This document shows positions 1 through 5,753 of a stretch of 6,534 nt of DNA, one piece after another. The position numbers were made by a program, and so were the translations under genes. The notes under the pieces are model-generated. The model did not search any database. It was given only the letters and a program-made list of their open reading frames with translations, and had not been told where the DNA came from. The stretch is from Frankiaceae bacterium (GTDB lineage Bacteria; Actinomycetota; Actinomycetes; Frankiales; Frankiaceae): contig JAVEDQ010000621.1 of the NCBI GenBank assembly GCA_030840885.1, forward strand, positions 1 to 6,534, read 5' to 3'. Every line of letters starts with the position of its first letter. Position 1 is the stretch's first letter.

Positions 1-251
1 CACCTAGCAGTGAGTCGCCCACCTAGTTCAGTTGTAAGCCCGGCGTCCCCCGTCGATATCCATGCGGTGATAAATGCGCCACGCGGTTGACCGGGAGCGT
101 GCTGGCCGCCGCACTCGGCGTGCTGGCCTCGTGGTGGTCAGCCGGGCCCGCCCGGCGCTGGGCGACGTCGCCGCGAACGAGACCGCGGGTGGCGACATCT
201 GCCCGACCGAGGCCGGACGAGCGCGTTCACACCGGAGTTCCGCACCTGACA
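1..251. other. Left-edge stretch with no supportable gene
   Basis: This stretch lies beyond the hairpin that ends the minus-strand gene cluster. No reading frame shows a recognisable domain. The only candidate is a 60-codon plus-strand frame from an ATG at 74 to a TGA at 254-256. It is arginine-rich, has no convincing ribosome binding site, and its end falls inside the hairpin stem, so I do not call it. A 7-base direct repeat, CACCTAG, occurs at 1-7 and 20-26 and has no assigned meaning. The region is probably intergenic, possibly the decayed remnant of a gene. Confidence 0.5.
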
Positions 252-292
252 GCTGAGAGCCCGCCTTGCCGGAAGGGAGGCGGGCTCTCAGC
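252..292 (-). terminator. Long perfect hairpin, probable transcription terminator of the minus-strand cluster
   Basis: A 14-base perfect inverted repeat pairs 252-265 (GCTGAGAGCCCGCC) with 279-292, leaving a 13-base loop that could be tightened by one further T-A pair. It begins 9 bases past the stop codon of the cupredoxin gene. No T-run follows on either strand, so it is not a textbook intrinsic terminator. GC-rich hairpins without a T-run are common gene ends in actinobacteria. The symmetry means it could also stop transcription entering from the left. Confidence 0.75.
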
Positions 293-301
293 GTCCAGCG
301 G

Positions 302-1288
302 TCAACTGACGGTGACGATCCCACGCATCGAGCGATGGATGTCGCACTGGAAGAAGTACGAGCCAGGGCCGGGTGTGTGGAAGCGGACGTCGGTCCGCGT
401 GCCGGGAGCGGCCGGAGTGCCCAGCACAAGGGGATGCCGCCATTCCGGCCGTTCGTCGAAGGCATAGATCGACAGGGCGTGAACGCGCGAGGCGTCCGTC
501 GATGCCTCGGCGTTCGCCAGATGCAGGACGACGTCACGGTTCGCGGGCAGCACGATCTCGGCCCGATCGAAGCAGAGGTCCCGCGCCGTGATCGTCTGGT
601 CGGCAGATTCCCGAGCCGCAACGGGCTGGATACGACGCGAACATTCCGCCGCCTGGCGGGCCTCGGCGACGCTGAACTGACCGGTCGGCGACGGCGGCGG
701 CAGAACCGCATCGGTCCGATCGGTCCCGTGGTGCGGTGCGGTGACGACACCGAGCTGACTGGCCCCGTCTGCTGGCGGTGCGGTGACCGCATAGGCTGCG
801 GCGCCCGCGAGGGCGATGGCCACCAACGACAGCAGCCCCAGCCGCGGTAGTCGGCGCGGCGCCGCGGCGACGAGCGGGACCAATGCTGCGGCTGTCGTCA
901 GTTCGAGGAGGCTGGCGACCAGGTCCGCCGCCCCAACCGGCGCAGCATGCCAGGTTGATGACCCGTCGGGCCGGCCGATGGTCCTGGTGATCGCCCAGAC
1001 GGCCACGGTGACCAGGCTGAAGCCAATTGTGAGCCGGTACACCCTCGACGAGCCAGACAGGACGGCCACCGCCAGCACTGCCTGCACGAGGAGCAGCTGG
1101 GCGAGCAGACCCCCGGCGACCGGCTCCTGCTGGTAACGCCGGCCAACTGCGCTGACGGTGATCACAGCCGTGGCGGTCAACGCCAGCGCAGCGGTGCCAC
1201 GCAGCACCGGTTCCCAGTCTCTTGACCGGTTAGGGGCGACGGGCCCGGCTGCCGGCGGTGTGACCGATCGGATCTCGAGGTCGACCAT
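302..1288 (-). CDS. Polytopic membrane protein with C-terminal cupredoxin (type I copper) domain
   Basis: The protein has 328 residues. The N-terminal half is membrane-embedded, with hydrophobic segments at about 31-49, 57-79, 86-101, 121-141 and 148-170. A proline/alanine-rich linker (about 171-230) leads to a cupredoxin domain at about 231-328. The type I copper ligands are visible: His270 in VHALSIY, then Cys315, His318 and Met321 in CDIHRSM, the C-x2-H-x2-M spacing found in amicyanin. With five segments and a cytoplasmic N-terminus, the copper domain would lie outside the membrane, on the same face as the Tat-exported oxidase encoded just upstream. The ATG at 1288 is preceded by GAGGGGG (1297-1303, spacer 8), which overlaps the oxidase stop codon. 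The 13-base gap implies one transcript and probably coupled translation. Electron transfer to or from the oxidase, or copper delivery, is inference. The membrane half matches no family I can name. Confidence 0.88.
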   Translation of the reverse strand: MVDLEIRSVTPPAAGPVAPNRSRDWEPVLRGTAALALTATAVITVSAVGRRYQQEPVAGGLLAQLLLVQAVLAVAVLSGSSRVYRLTIGFSLVTVAVWAITRTIGRPDGSSTWHAAPVGAADLVASLLELTTAAALVPLVAAAPRRLPRLGLLSLVAIALAGAAAYAVTAPPADGASQLGVVTAPHHGTDRTDAVLPPPSPTGQFSVAEARQAAECSRRIQPVAARESADQTITARDLCFDRAEIVLPANRDVVLHLANAEASTDASRVHALSIYAFDERPEWRHPLVLGTPAAPGTRTDVRFHTPGPGSYFFQCDIHRSMRGIVTVS

Positions 1289-1301
1289 GTCGCTTACCCC
1301 C

Positions 1302-2984
1302 TCAGCCCGGCAGGACCTCGAACTGGCTCATCATGTCGTGGTCCTCGTGGGAGCCGTTGTGGCAGTGGAAGACGAACCTGCCGGTGAAGTTCCAGAACTG
1401 GTGGACGACCTTGACCTGCTGGTTCGGCCCGAGCCACACCACGTCCTTGAAGCCCTGGAGCTCGCCGGGCCGGGGCGCGCGACCCTGGATGTCCGTGATG
1501 CGGAAGCGACCGAGGTGGATGTGTACCGGGTGCCCCCAGCCTCCGCCGGAGTTGAACAAGGTCCATTCCTCGTTCGTGTTGAGGATCGGGAAGTCGTCCA
1601 CCCGGGCCGGATCCCAGACCCGCCCGTTGATGGTGAAGTTGCCGTGCTGGGTGTTGAACTCGAAGAAGCGCTTCTGGACCGGGGGCTGGGCGTCGGCCGG
1701 GTGCTCCGGCGGGCGGAGCGGGCCGGGCGGGATCCGGCTCGGATCTGGTTCCACGCGGTCGACGTCGAAGGCCATCAGCGGGAACAGCCGTTGGTCGCTC
1801 GGGTCGGCGAGCAGGTTGACCATCACCAGCCGCGTGCCGACCGGGTACTTCGAGAAGTCGATAACGACCTCGAGCCGCTCCGCCGTGGCGAAGTGCACGC
1901 GGTCGGTCAGCTGCGCCGGCGTGAACAGCAGCCCCTGGTCGGTGCCGATCAGGAAAAACGGCTCGTTGACCGCGGCATCCGAGCTGCGGTTCACGTTGGG
2001 GAGGGTGCGCAGCGCCAGGAGCCATTGCCGGGAGTCGCCGCCGGCGAGCATCCGGAAGCGGTACTTGCGGTTCGCCACCTTGAGCACGGGCTGCTGCTTG
2101 CCGTTGACGGTCATGACGTCGCCGAAGGCACCGAAGTGCGAGCAGTTGTTGTAGATCAGCCAGCCGTTCTTCGGGTCGATCATGGCGTCCTTGAACACCA
2201 GCGGGATGTCGAACACGCCGTAGCCCCGTCCCGGGTCCGCCGAAGCCGTGCCGGGAAGGCCGGTGGCGTCCTCGAACTCGTCCGTCAGCAGGTAGAACCC
2301 CTGCAAACCCCGGTAGACGTGGTCGCTGGTGATGTGCACCGAGTGGTCGTGGTACCAGAGCGTGGCCGGGCGCTGGTACTCGTTGTTCGGGTAGTCGTGG
2401 GTGAACGACTCGCCGGGCCGCCGGCGCTCCTCCGGGTAGCCGTCCGCCGGGTGGGTGGCGTTGATGCCGTGGAGGTGCACGACGGTGCTCTCCGGAATGA
2501 ACGGGTGTGTCCGCGGATCCTGCGGGTTGGGGTTCTCGTAGAGGCTGTCCTCGGCACCCGGCCGCAGCCCGTTGGTGAAGGTGATGAGCGCGCGGCGGCC
2601 TTTGCGCGCGAGGATGGTGGGCCCCGGAGTGATTCCTTCGTAGCCCCAGATGGGGGTGTTCACGCCGGGCACGATCTGCGTCACGCCTTCCTTCTCCGTG
2701 ATGTCGAAGACATCGACACCAGCCTGCGCAACTGCGGGCGCCGGGGGCGGGATCGGCAGAGGCTGCGTGAAGCGCGGTCCCAGCGGGCTGTCGTTGAAGC
2801 ACGGGGAGATGCGGTCGCGCAACGCGCTGTTGTCGGCCGAGTCCGCTCGGCTGCGCTGGATGCTGACCCCGCTCGCGGCGAGCGCGGCCGCACCGGCCGC
2901 GCCGGCGCGAAGTATCGTCCGCCTCGACGGGCTCCAGCTTCGCGGTTGATCTTCCGAGTTGGTGTTGCCGAGCGCATCGTCCAT
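1302..2984 (-). CDS. Tat-exported multicopper oxidase, CotA/bilirubin-oxidase (laccase) type
   Basis: The protein has 560 residues, the usual size for three-domain multicopper oxidases, which oxidise phenols, bilirubin-like compounds or metal ions while reducing O2 to water. All copper motifs are present: HLHG at 170-173, WYHDH at 210-214, HPVHIHL at 485-491 and HCHNGSHEDHDMM at 540-552. The type I site would be His485, Cys541, His546 and Met551. The stretch FKDVVWLG (512-519) and the HEDHDMM ending resemble bilirubin oxidase and CotA. HLHG instead of HWHG in the first motif is also CotA-like. The N-terminus carries a twin-arginine signal (SRRTILRAG from residue 20, then an alanine-rich hydrophobic stretch to about 39), so it is exported folded. 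The start at 2984 is chosen because GGGAGGAG lies 7 bases upstream and places the signal near the N-terminus. An upstream in-frame start at 3089 adds 35 unlikely residues. The substrate cannot be read from the sequence. Confidence 0.95.
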   Translation of the reverse strand: MDDALGNTNSEDQPRSWSPSRRTILRAGAAGAAALAASGVSIQRSRADSADNSALRDRISPCFNDSPLGPRFTQPLPIPPPAPAVAQAGVDVFDITEKEGVTQIVPGVNTPIWGYEGITPGPTILARKGRRALITFTNGLRPGAEDSLYENPNPQDPRTHPFIPESTVVHLHGINATHPADGYPEERRRPGESFTHDYPNNEYQRPATLWYHDHSVHITSDHVYRGLQGFYLLTDEFEDATGLPGTASADPGRGYGVFDIPLVFKDAMIDPKNGWLIYNNCSHFGAFGDVMTVNGKQQPVLKVANRKYRFRMLAGGDSRQWLLALRTLPNVNRSSDAAVNEPFFLIGTDQGLLFTPAQLTDRVHFATAERLEVVIDFSKYPVGTRLVMVNLLADPSDQRLFPLMAFDVDRVEPDPSRIPPGPLRPPEHPADAQPPVQKRFFEFNTQHGNFTINGRVWDPARVDDFPILNTNEEWTLFNSGGGWGHPVHIHLGRFRITDIQGRAPRPGELQGFKDVVWLGPNQQVKVVHQFWNFTGRFVFHCHNGSHEDHDMMSQFEVLPG

Positions 2985-2991
2985 GTTGCGT

Positions 2992-2999
2992 CTCCTCCC
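2992..2999 (-). promoter_or_regulatory. Ribosome binding site that fixes the oxidase start
   Basis: On the minus strand, GGGAGGAG is followed by 7 bases and the ATG at 2984. This near-ideal Shine-Dalgarno sequence decides in favour of the shorter 560-residue oxidase over the in-frame start at 3089. Confidence 0.85.
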
Positions 3000-3134
3000 G
3001 AAACTGACCCTGCAGTCGCCCTGGCGGCGGGTCGCTCTGCTGTGGCGCGGGGCGAGACGGCGACGATCACCACGCTGAACGAGCGTCACGGTCGGCCGGG
3101 TCGTTCAACCCGCAACAGAAAGGGTGGACGGCCG

Positions 3135-3163
3135 GAGGTGTCAGTTGCAGTGTCAGAGGTGTC
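3135..3163. repeat. Phased short direct repeats (GAGGTGTC / GTGTC), candidate operator
   Basis: On the plus strand GAGGTGTC occurs at 3135-3142 and again at 3156-3163, exactly 21 bases apart, which is two helical turns. A third GTGTC lies between them at 3150-3154, and GTGTCAG occurs at 3138-3144 and 3150-3156. The array sits about 150 bases upstream of the oxidase start in otherwise non-repetitive DNA. Same-face direct repeats are typical of activator binding sites. The neighbouring HTH-containing ATPase is the obvious candidate to bind here, but nothing in the sequence proves it. Confidence 0.45.
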
Positions 3164-3210
3164 TCACGATTGACCACCCGAGCGACCGTCCTCGGCGCCG
3201 GCTGCGAGGA

Positions 3211-5310
3211 TCAGCGCACGGAGCCCGGTGATGAAGTGGGTCGGGGGTGGCCCTGGAGGACTAGAGGCAAGGAACTGAGGAGGGCGCAGCTCAAGCCCTC
3301 CTCCGCCCGGCGCAGAAGCCGGTACAGGGTGGACCGCGACACGGCCAGCCGTTCGGCCACCCGCTCGTGACTGCCGATGCGGGTCAGATAGGCCAGCTCC
3401 AACGCCTGGTACGCGAGCGAGCTCTCCGGGTTCGCGGCTCGGGCCCGAGCCAGGACGGCCCCGGTGAGCCGCCGTGCCGCCTCGGCCGCCTCCGCCTCGG
3501 ATGCGTCAGGAGCAATGTCGGCGAGCGCGGCCAGTGAGGACCTCGCGAGTACCGCGTCGTACTGCCACTGCGGCAGCAACAGACGCAACTCCGCCACCAA
3601 CTCGGTCGACGTGACCGGGACCGGTGGTCGTCTCGGACTGAGCACGAGGTCCTGCCAGGCGATCAGCCCGATCTGCGTCACGTCCAACGCGTGCACCCGC
3701 GCGACCACACCGTCGGTCCGCTCGCCGACCGGAAGCGGACGGAAACCCACCGCCTGGAGCTGAGACGCAGCGCCGACGTCGTTACCGGATGTCCTCGCGA
3801 AGTAGACGCCGCCGCGGGCGAACAGGGCGAGCAGATCCTGCCACAACACATGCGCGACAGCCTCTGTCGCCTCGGCGGCGTAGCGCAGGTCGAGCAGGTA
3901 GAAGTCGGTCGCTCCCTCGGCCGTTCGGGGCAGGTCGGTCAGCTGACGCGCGGACCAGTAGCGGCGCAGCGCTGGACTCAGCGTCGGGTCGGCCAGCACC
4001 GTGGCGATCGTCGGACGGCACAGCGGCACAGCGAGCGAGCCGGCCACCACGCTGCCGGTCTCGTTGCGGACGATGCGCAACCGCTGGCCGTCCAGCGCCA
4101 TCCACGCATGCAGGTGTTCCCGTTGCTCGGGACCGGGCACTTCGGCATCTTCGACCCCGGTACCCGAACGCCAGCTGATCGGAAGGGACGAAAAGGCGGC
4201 ATGATCCGTCTCTTCTCCGCACTCCAGCCAGACCTGCTCCGCCTCCGGGTCCGGGTGCGCAGTCGCAGCGAACCCAGCTGTGTCGAGCAGGCGCAGCCGC
4301 TCCGCCATCAGCCATTCACGGTCGGATGGGGCGGCGGAGCCGATCCGCTCCCGGACCAGTACTGATGCCCGTCGACACAGCTCGCGGTGGCGGTCCGGTC
4401 TGCGCCATCGCAGGTCGTCCGACAACAAGACGCGTACCTGTTCCAGCAAGGTCAAGCCGTGCCGGGCAGGTCGGACGATCGACAGTCGGGACACCTGGTC
4501 GAAGGCTGCACCGACGTCGGCCCGGCCACTGAGGACGGCAAGGCTCGTCTCGTCGACCTCGCGCACGACAGCGAACACGTCGAGCAACTCCCGTACCACG
4601 GGATCGGCTACCTCGCGCATCAGCGTCTCGACCAGTGACCGCACGATGACGCGCCGTTCTGACGCGTTCGAGAAGTCCCGCACACCTAGATGAACCACGG
4701 CGTCCGCGGCCAGGGACAGGCCCAGTGGGTAGCCCCGGGTCACCCCCCAGACCTGCTGGACGACCCGGGAATCCGTGGCGCCCCGTCGAGCAAGGTAGGT
4801 CCGGCTGTCCTGGAAGGACAGGCCCTCCAGCCGCAATGGCCGGATCAGGCGAGCCCAGGGCGCGGCCGGATCGATCTCCGCAATCGGATGACGGCCGGCG
4901 ACCACAACCCTCACGTCGGTGTCCAGGCAGGGGACGAGAGACTCCAGGCAGTAGTTCGCGAGTCCGGCGGCTTCGTCGAAGGAGTCGAACACCAGAAGCG
5001 GCCGGAGCTCGTTCAGACGACGCACGACGGCATCGAGGTCATCGCCGCCTAACGCGCGCAGCAGCGCGAGCGGCGAGCGCCCCAGCGCCCGGGCATCGAC
5101 GCGAAGAACGGGGCGTCCCTCCCGCAGGGCGCCGCGCTGGAACGTCCGGAGCAGAGCACTCTTTCCGATCCCCGCCGGGCCGGTGACATCAAGCACCTGT
5201 GGGAGCTCGTGGAAGGTGCACAGCCATTCACGCAGGATCCGCAGCTCGCGCGTTCGACCGGTGAAATCCCGGTCCTCGAGTTCGTCGAGGGTTTCTCCCA
5301 GGGTCGACAT
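3211..5310 (-). CDS. STAND-like ATPase with C-terminal helix-turn-helix, probable transcription regulator
   Basis: The protein has 699 residues. The Walker A motif GPAGIGKS lies at 44-51, and Walker B is in LLVFDSFDEA at 105-114. The VVVAGRHP strand at 136-142 matches the position of the conserved Arg-containing strand of STAND/NACHT ATPases. A helical region follows (about 165-345). Residues about 405-540 alternate strand and helix and end in ASQLQAVGFRPLP, resembling the end of a GNAT fold, but without an evident acetyl-CoA loop. The C-terminus (about 643-672) holds a helix-turn-helix, HERVAERLAVSRSTLYRLLR, followed by a short disordered tail. It is therefore likely an ATP-dependent regulator analogous in logic to MalT/LAL proteins, but with a different HTH. 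The start at 5310 is preferred because GGAG lies 7 bases upstream. A GTG at 5367 would overlap tatA and lacks a good ribosome binding site. The tatA stop is 31 bases upstream, so the two genes are probably co-transcribed. The signal sensed is unknown. Confidence 0.8.
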   Translation of the reverse strand: MSTLGETLDELEDRDFTGRTRELRILREWLCTFHELPQVLDVTGPAGIGKSALLRTFQRGALREGRPVLRVDARALGRSPLALLRALGGDDLDAVVRRLNELRPLLVFDSFDEAAGLANYCLESLVPCLDTDVRVVVAGRHPIAEIDPAAPWARLIRPLRLEGLSFQDSRTYLARRGATDSRVVQQVWGVTRGYPLGLSLAADAVVHLGVRDFSNASERRVIVRSLVETLMREVADPVVRELLDVFAVVREVDETSLAVLSGRADVGAAFDQVSRLSIVRPARHGLTLLEQVRVLLSDDLRWRRPDRHRELCRRASVLVRERIGSAAPSDREWLMAERLRLLDTAGFAATAHPDPEAEQVWLECGEETDHAAFSSLPISWRSGTGVEDAEVPGPEQREHLHAWMALDGQRLRIVRNETGSVVAGSLAVPLCRPTIATVLADPTLSPALRRYWSARQLTDLPRTAEGATDFYLLDLRYAAEATEAVAHVLWQDLLALFARGGVYFARTSGNDVGAASQLQAVGFRPLPVGERTDGVVARVHALDVTQIGLIAWQDLVLSPRRPPVPVTSTELVAELRLLLPQWQYDAVLARSSLAALADIAPDASEAEAAEAARRLTGAVLARARAANPESSLAYQALELAYLTRIGSHERVAERLAVSRSTLYRLLRRAEEGLSCALLSSLPLVLQGHPRPTSSPGSVR

Positions 5311-5317
5311 CAGCCCG

Positions 5318-5321
5318 CTCC
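5318..5321 (-). promoter_or_regulatory. Ribosome binding site favouring the internal ATG of the regulator
   Basis: On the minus strand GGAG lies 7 bases before the ATG at 5310. The alternative GTG at 5367 has no comparable site and would lie inside tatA. The 31-base gap to the tatA stop is normal within an operon. Confidence 0.6.
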
Positions 5322-5341
5322 GATCCGAGACGCGTCGCGGG

Positions 5342-5617
5342 CTACCGACACGACCCGACCGGGTCACCGTCCGGAGACGTCTTCTCGCTGCTGGGAACGG
5401 CCGCCGGCTGCGTCGGCACGGCCGACGCGGCGATCACGCTGACGTCCGTGGACTCGGCCTGCGGCGCGTCGTCGTGCAGGCCCTCGACCTCGGACTTGAA
5501 GATCCGCATCGAGCGACCCAGTGACCGGGTGGCGTCCGGCAGCTTCTTGTAGCCGAACAGGATGACGAACGCCAGCAGGCTCAGACCGAGATCCATGGGG
5601 CTGATTTCACGAAACAT
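5342..5617 (-). CDS. tatA: TatA/TatE-type twin-arginine translocase subunit
   Basis: The 91-residue protein has the TatA plan. A short N-terminus is followed by one membrane helix (about 8-21) ending in the conserved Phe-Gly hinge (FG at 21-22). An amphipathic helix follows (about 24-46, KKLPDATRSLGRSMRIFKSE), then an acidic, low-complexity tail. KLPDxxRSLGRSxRIFKxE closely matches actinobacterial TatA. TatA oligomers form the pore or thin the membrane so that folded proteins bearing twin-arginine signals can cross. The start at 5617 has AAAGGA 6 bases upstream. An upstream in-frame start at 5737 would add 40 residues lacking TatA character and reach into the insertion sequence. No tatC or tatB is present in the window, so this is probably an extra paralogue. 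Its likely client is the Tat-signal oxidase two genes downstream. TatB is less likely given the short length and the FG hinge without TatB features. Confidence 0.9.
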   Translation of the reverse strand: MFREISPMDLGLSLLAFVILFGYKKLPDATRSLGRSMRIFKSEVEGLHDDAPQAESTDVSVIAASAVPTQPAAVPSSEKTSPDGDPVGSCR

Positions 5618-5644
5618 CGGGAGTCCTTTGCAGGGACGGGCCGG

Positions 5645-5668
5645 CCCAGATGCCCCGGCTCCTCTGGG
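5645..5668 (-). other. Small inverted repeat in the tatA leader
   Basis: CCCAGA at 5645-5650 pairs with TCTGGG at 5663-5668 around a 12-base loop, 28 bases before the tatA start. It could form a hairpin in the untranslated leader. A six-base stem in GC-rich DNA is weak evidence, and no function is implied. Confidence 0.3.
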
Positions 5669-5723
5669 AACGAGACTCTGACCGGCTGACCTCTGGAATT
5701 CCTTCGGTTCCGGACGCTTGGTA

Positions 5724-5753
5724 GCTAGACATCCCACGGCCCTAACGTGTCAA
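5724..5753 (-). promoter_or_regulatory. Possible outward promoter at the insertion-sequence end, facing tatA
   Basis: On the minus strand a perfect -35 consensus, TTGACA, spans 5753-5748 and overlaps the original transposase stop codon. After an 18-base spacer comes TCTAGC (5729-5724), which matches only three of six positions of the -10 consensus. The orientation is toward tatA, whose start is about 107 bases away. The -10 would sit at or just past the element's boundary, so this could be a hybrid promoter. The weak -10 keeps confidence low. Confidence 0.3.

Larger units (their letters stand above)
2985..3210 (-). promoter_or_regulatory. Intergenic control region between the regulator and oxidase genes
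   Basis: This 226-base gap is by far the longest within the cluster. It contains the GTGTC repeat array (3135-3163) and a 7-base inverted repeat, TGAACGA at 3076-3082 with TCGTTCA at 3101-3107, separated by 18 bases. A weak imperfect hairpin (CCTCG at 3190-3194 with CGAGG at 3205-3209) lies directly after the regulator stop and might attenuate read-through. I could not identify a convincing -35/-10 pair. The size and repeats suggest that the oxidase and cupredoxin genes have their own promoter, but this is inference. Confidence 0.5.

Noticed and set aside
74..256. A 60-codon plus-strand open frame at the left edge
   Set aside because: It has no convincing ribosome binding site, an arginine-rich composition and no domain, and its end lies inside the terminator stem. 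A short real gene cannot be fully excluded.
28..792. A 254-codon minus-strand frame overlapping the cupredoxin gene
   Set aside because: It is arginine/serine/proline-rich, out of phase with the cupredoxin gene, which has clear copper ligands, and it runs through the terminator hairpin.
1294..2802. A 502-codon minus-strand frame overlapping the oxidase in another phase
   Set aside because: The translation is dominated by arginine, proline and histidine, with no domain, as expected of an out-of-phase shadow of a GC-rich gene.
2985..3089. A 35-residue N-terminal extension of the oxidase
   Set aside because: The extension would bury the twin-arginine signal about 55 residues in. The ATG at 2984 has a near-perfect ribosome binding site.
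1158..3173. A 671-codon open frame on the plus strand, antisense to the oxidase and the start of the cupredoxin gene
   Set aside because: Its translation is valine/arginine-rich with no recognisable domain. It mirrors the codon structure of the oxidase, whose copper motifs are unambiguous. Long antisense frames are a common artefact of very GC-rich genes.
3691..4365. A 224-codon plus-strand frame within the regulator gene
   Set aside because: It is antisense to a continuous ATPase/HTH coding frame and has no recognisable domain.
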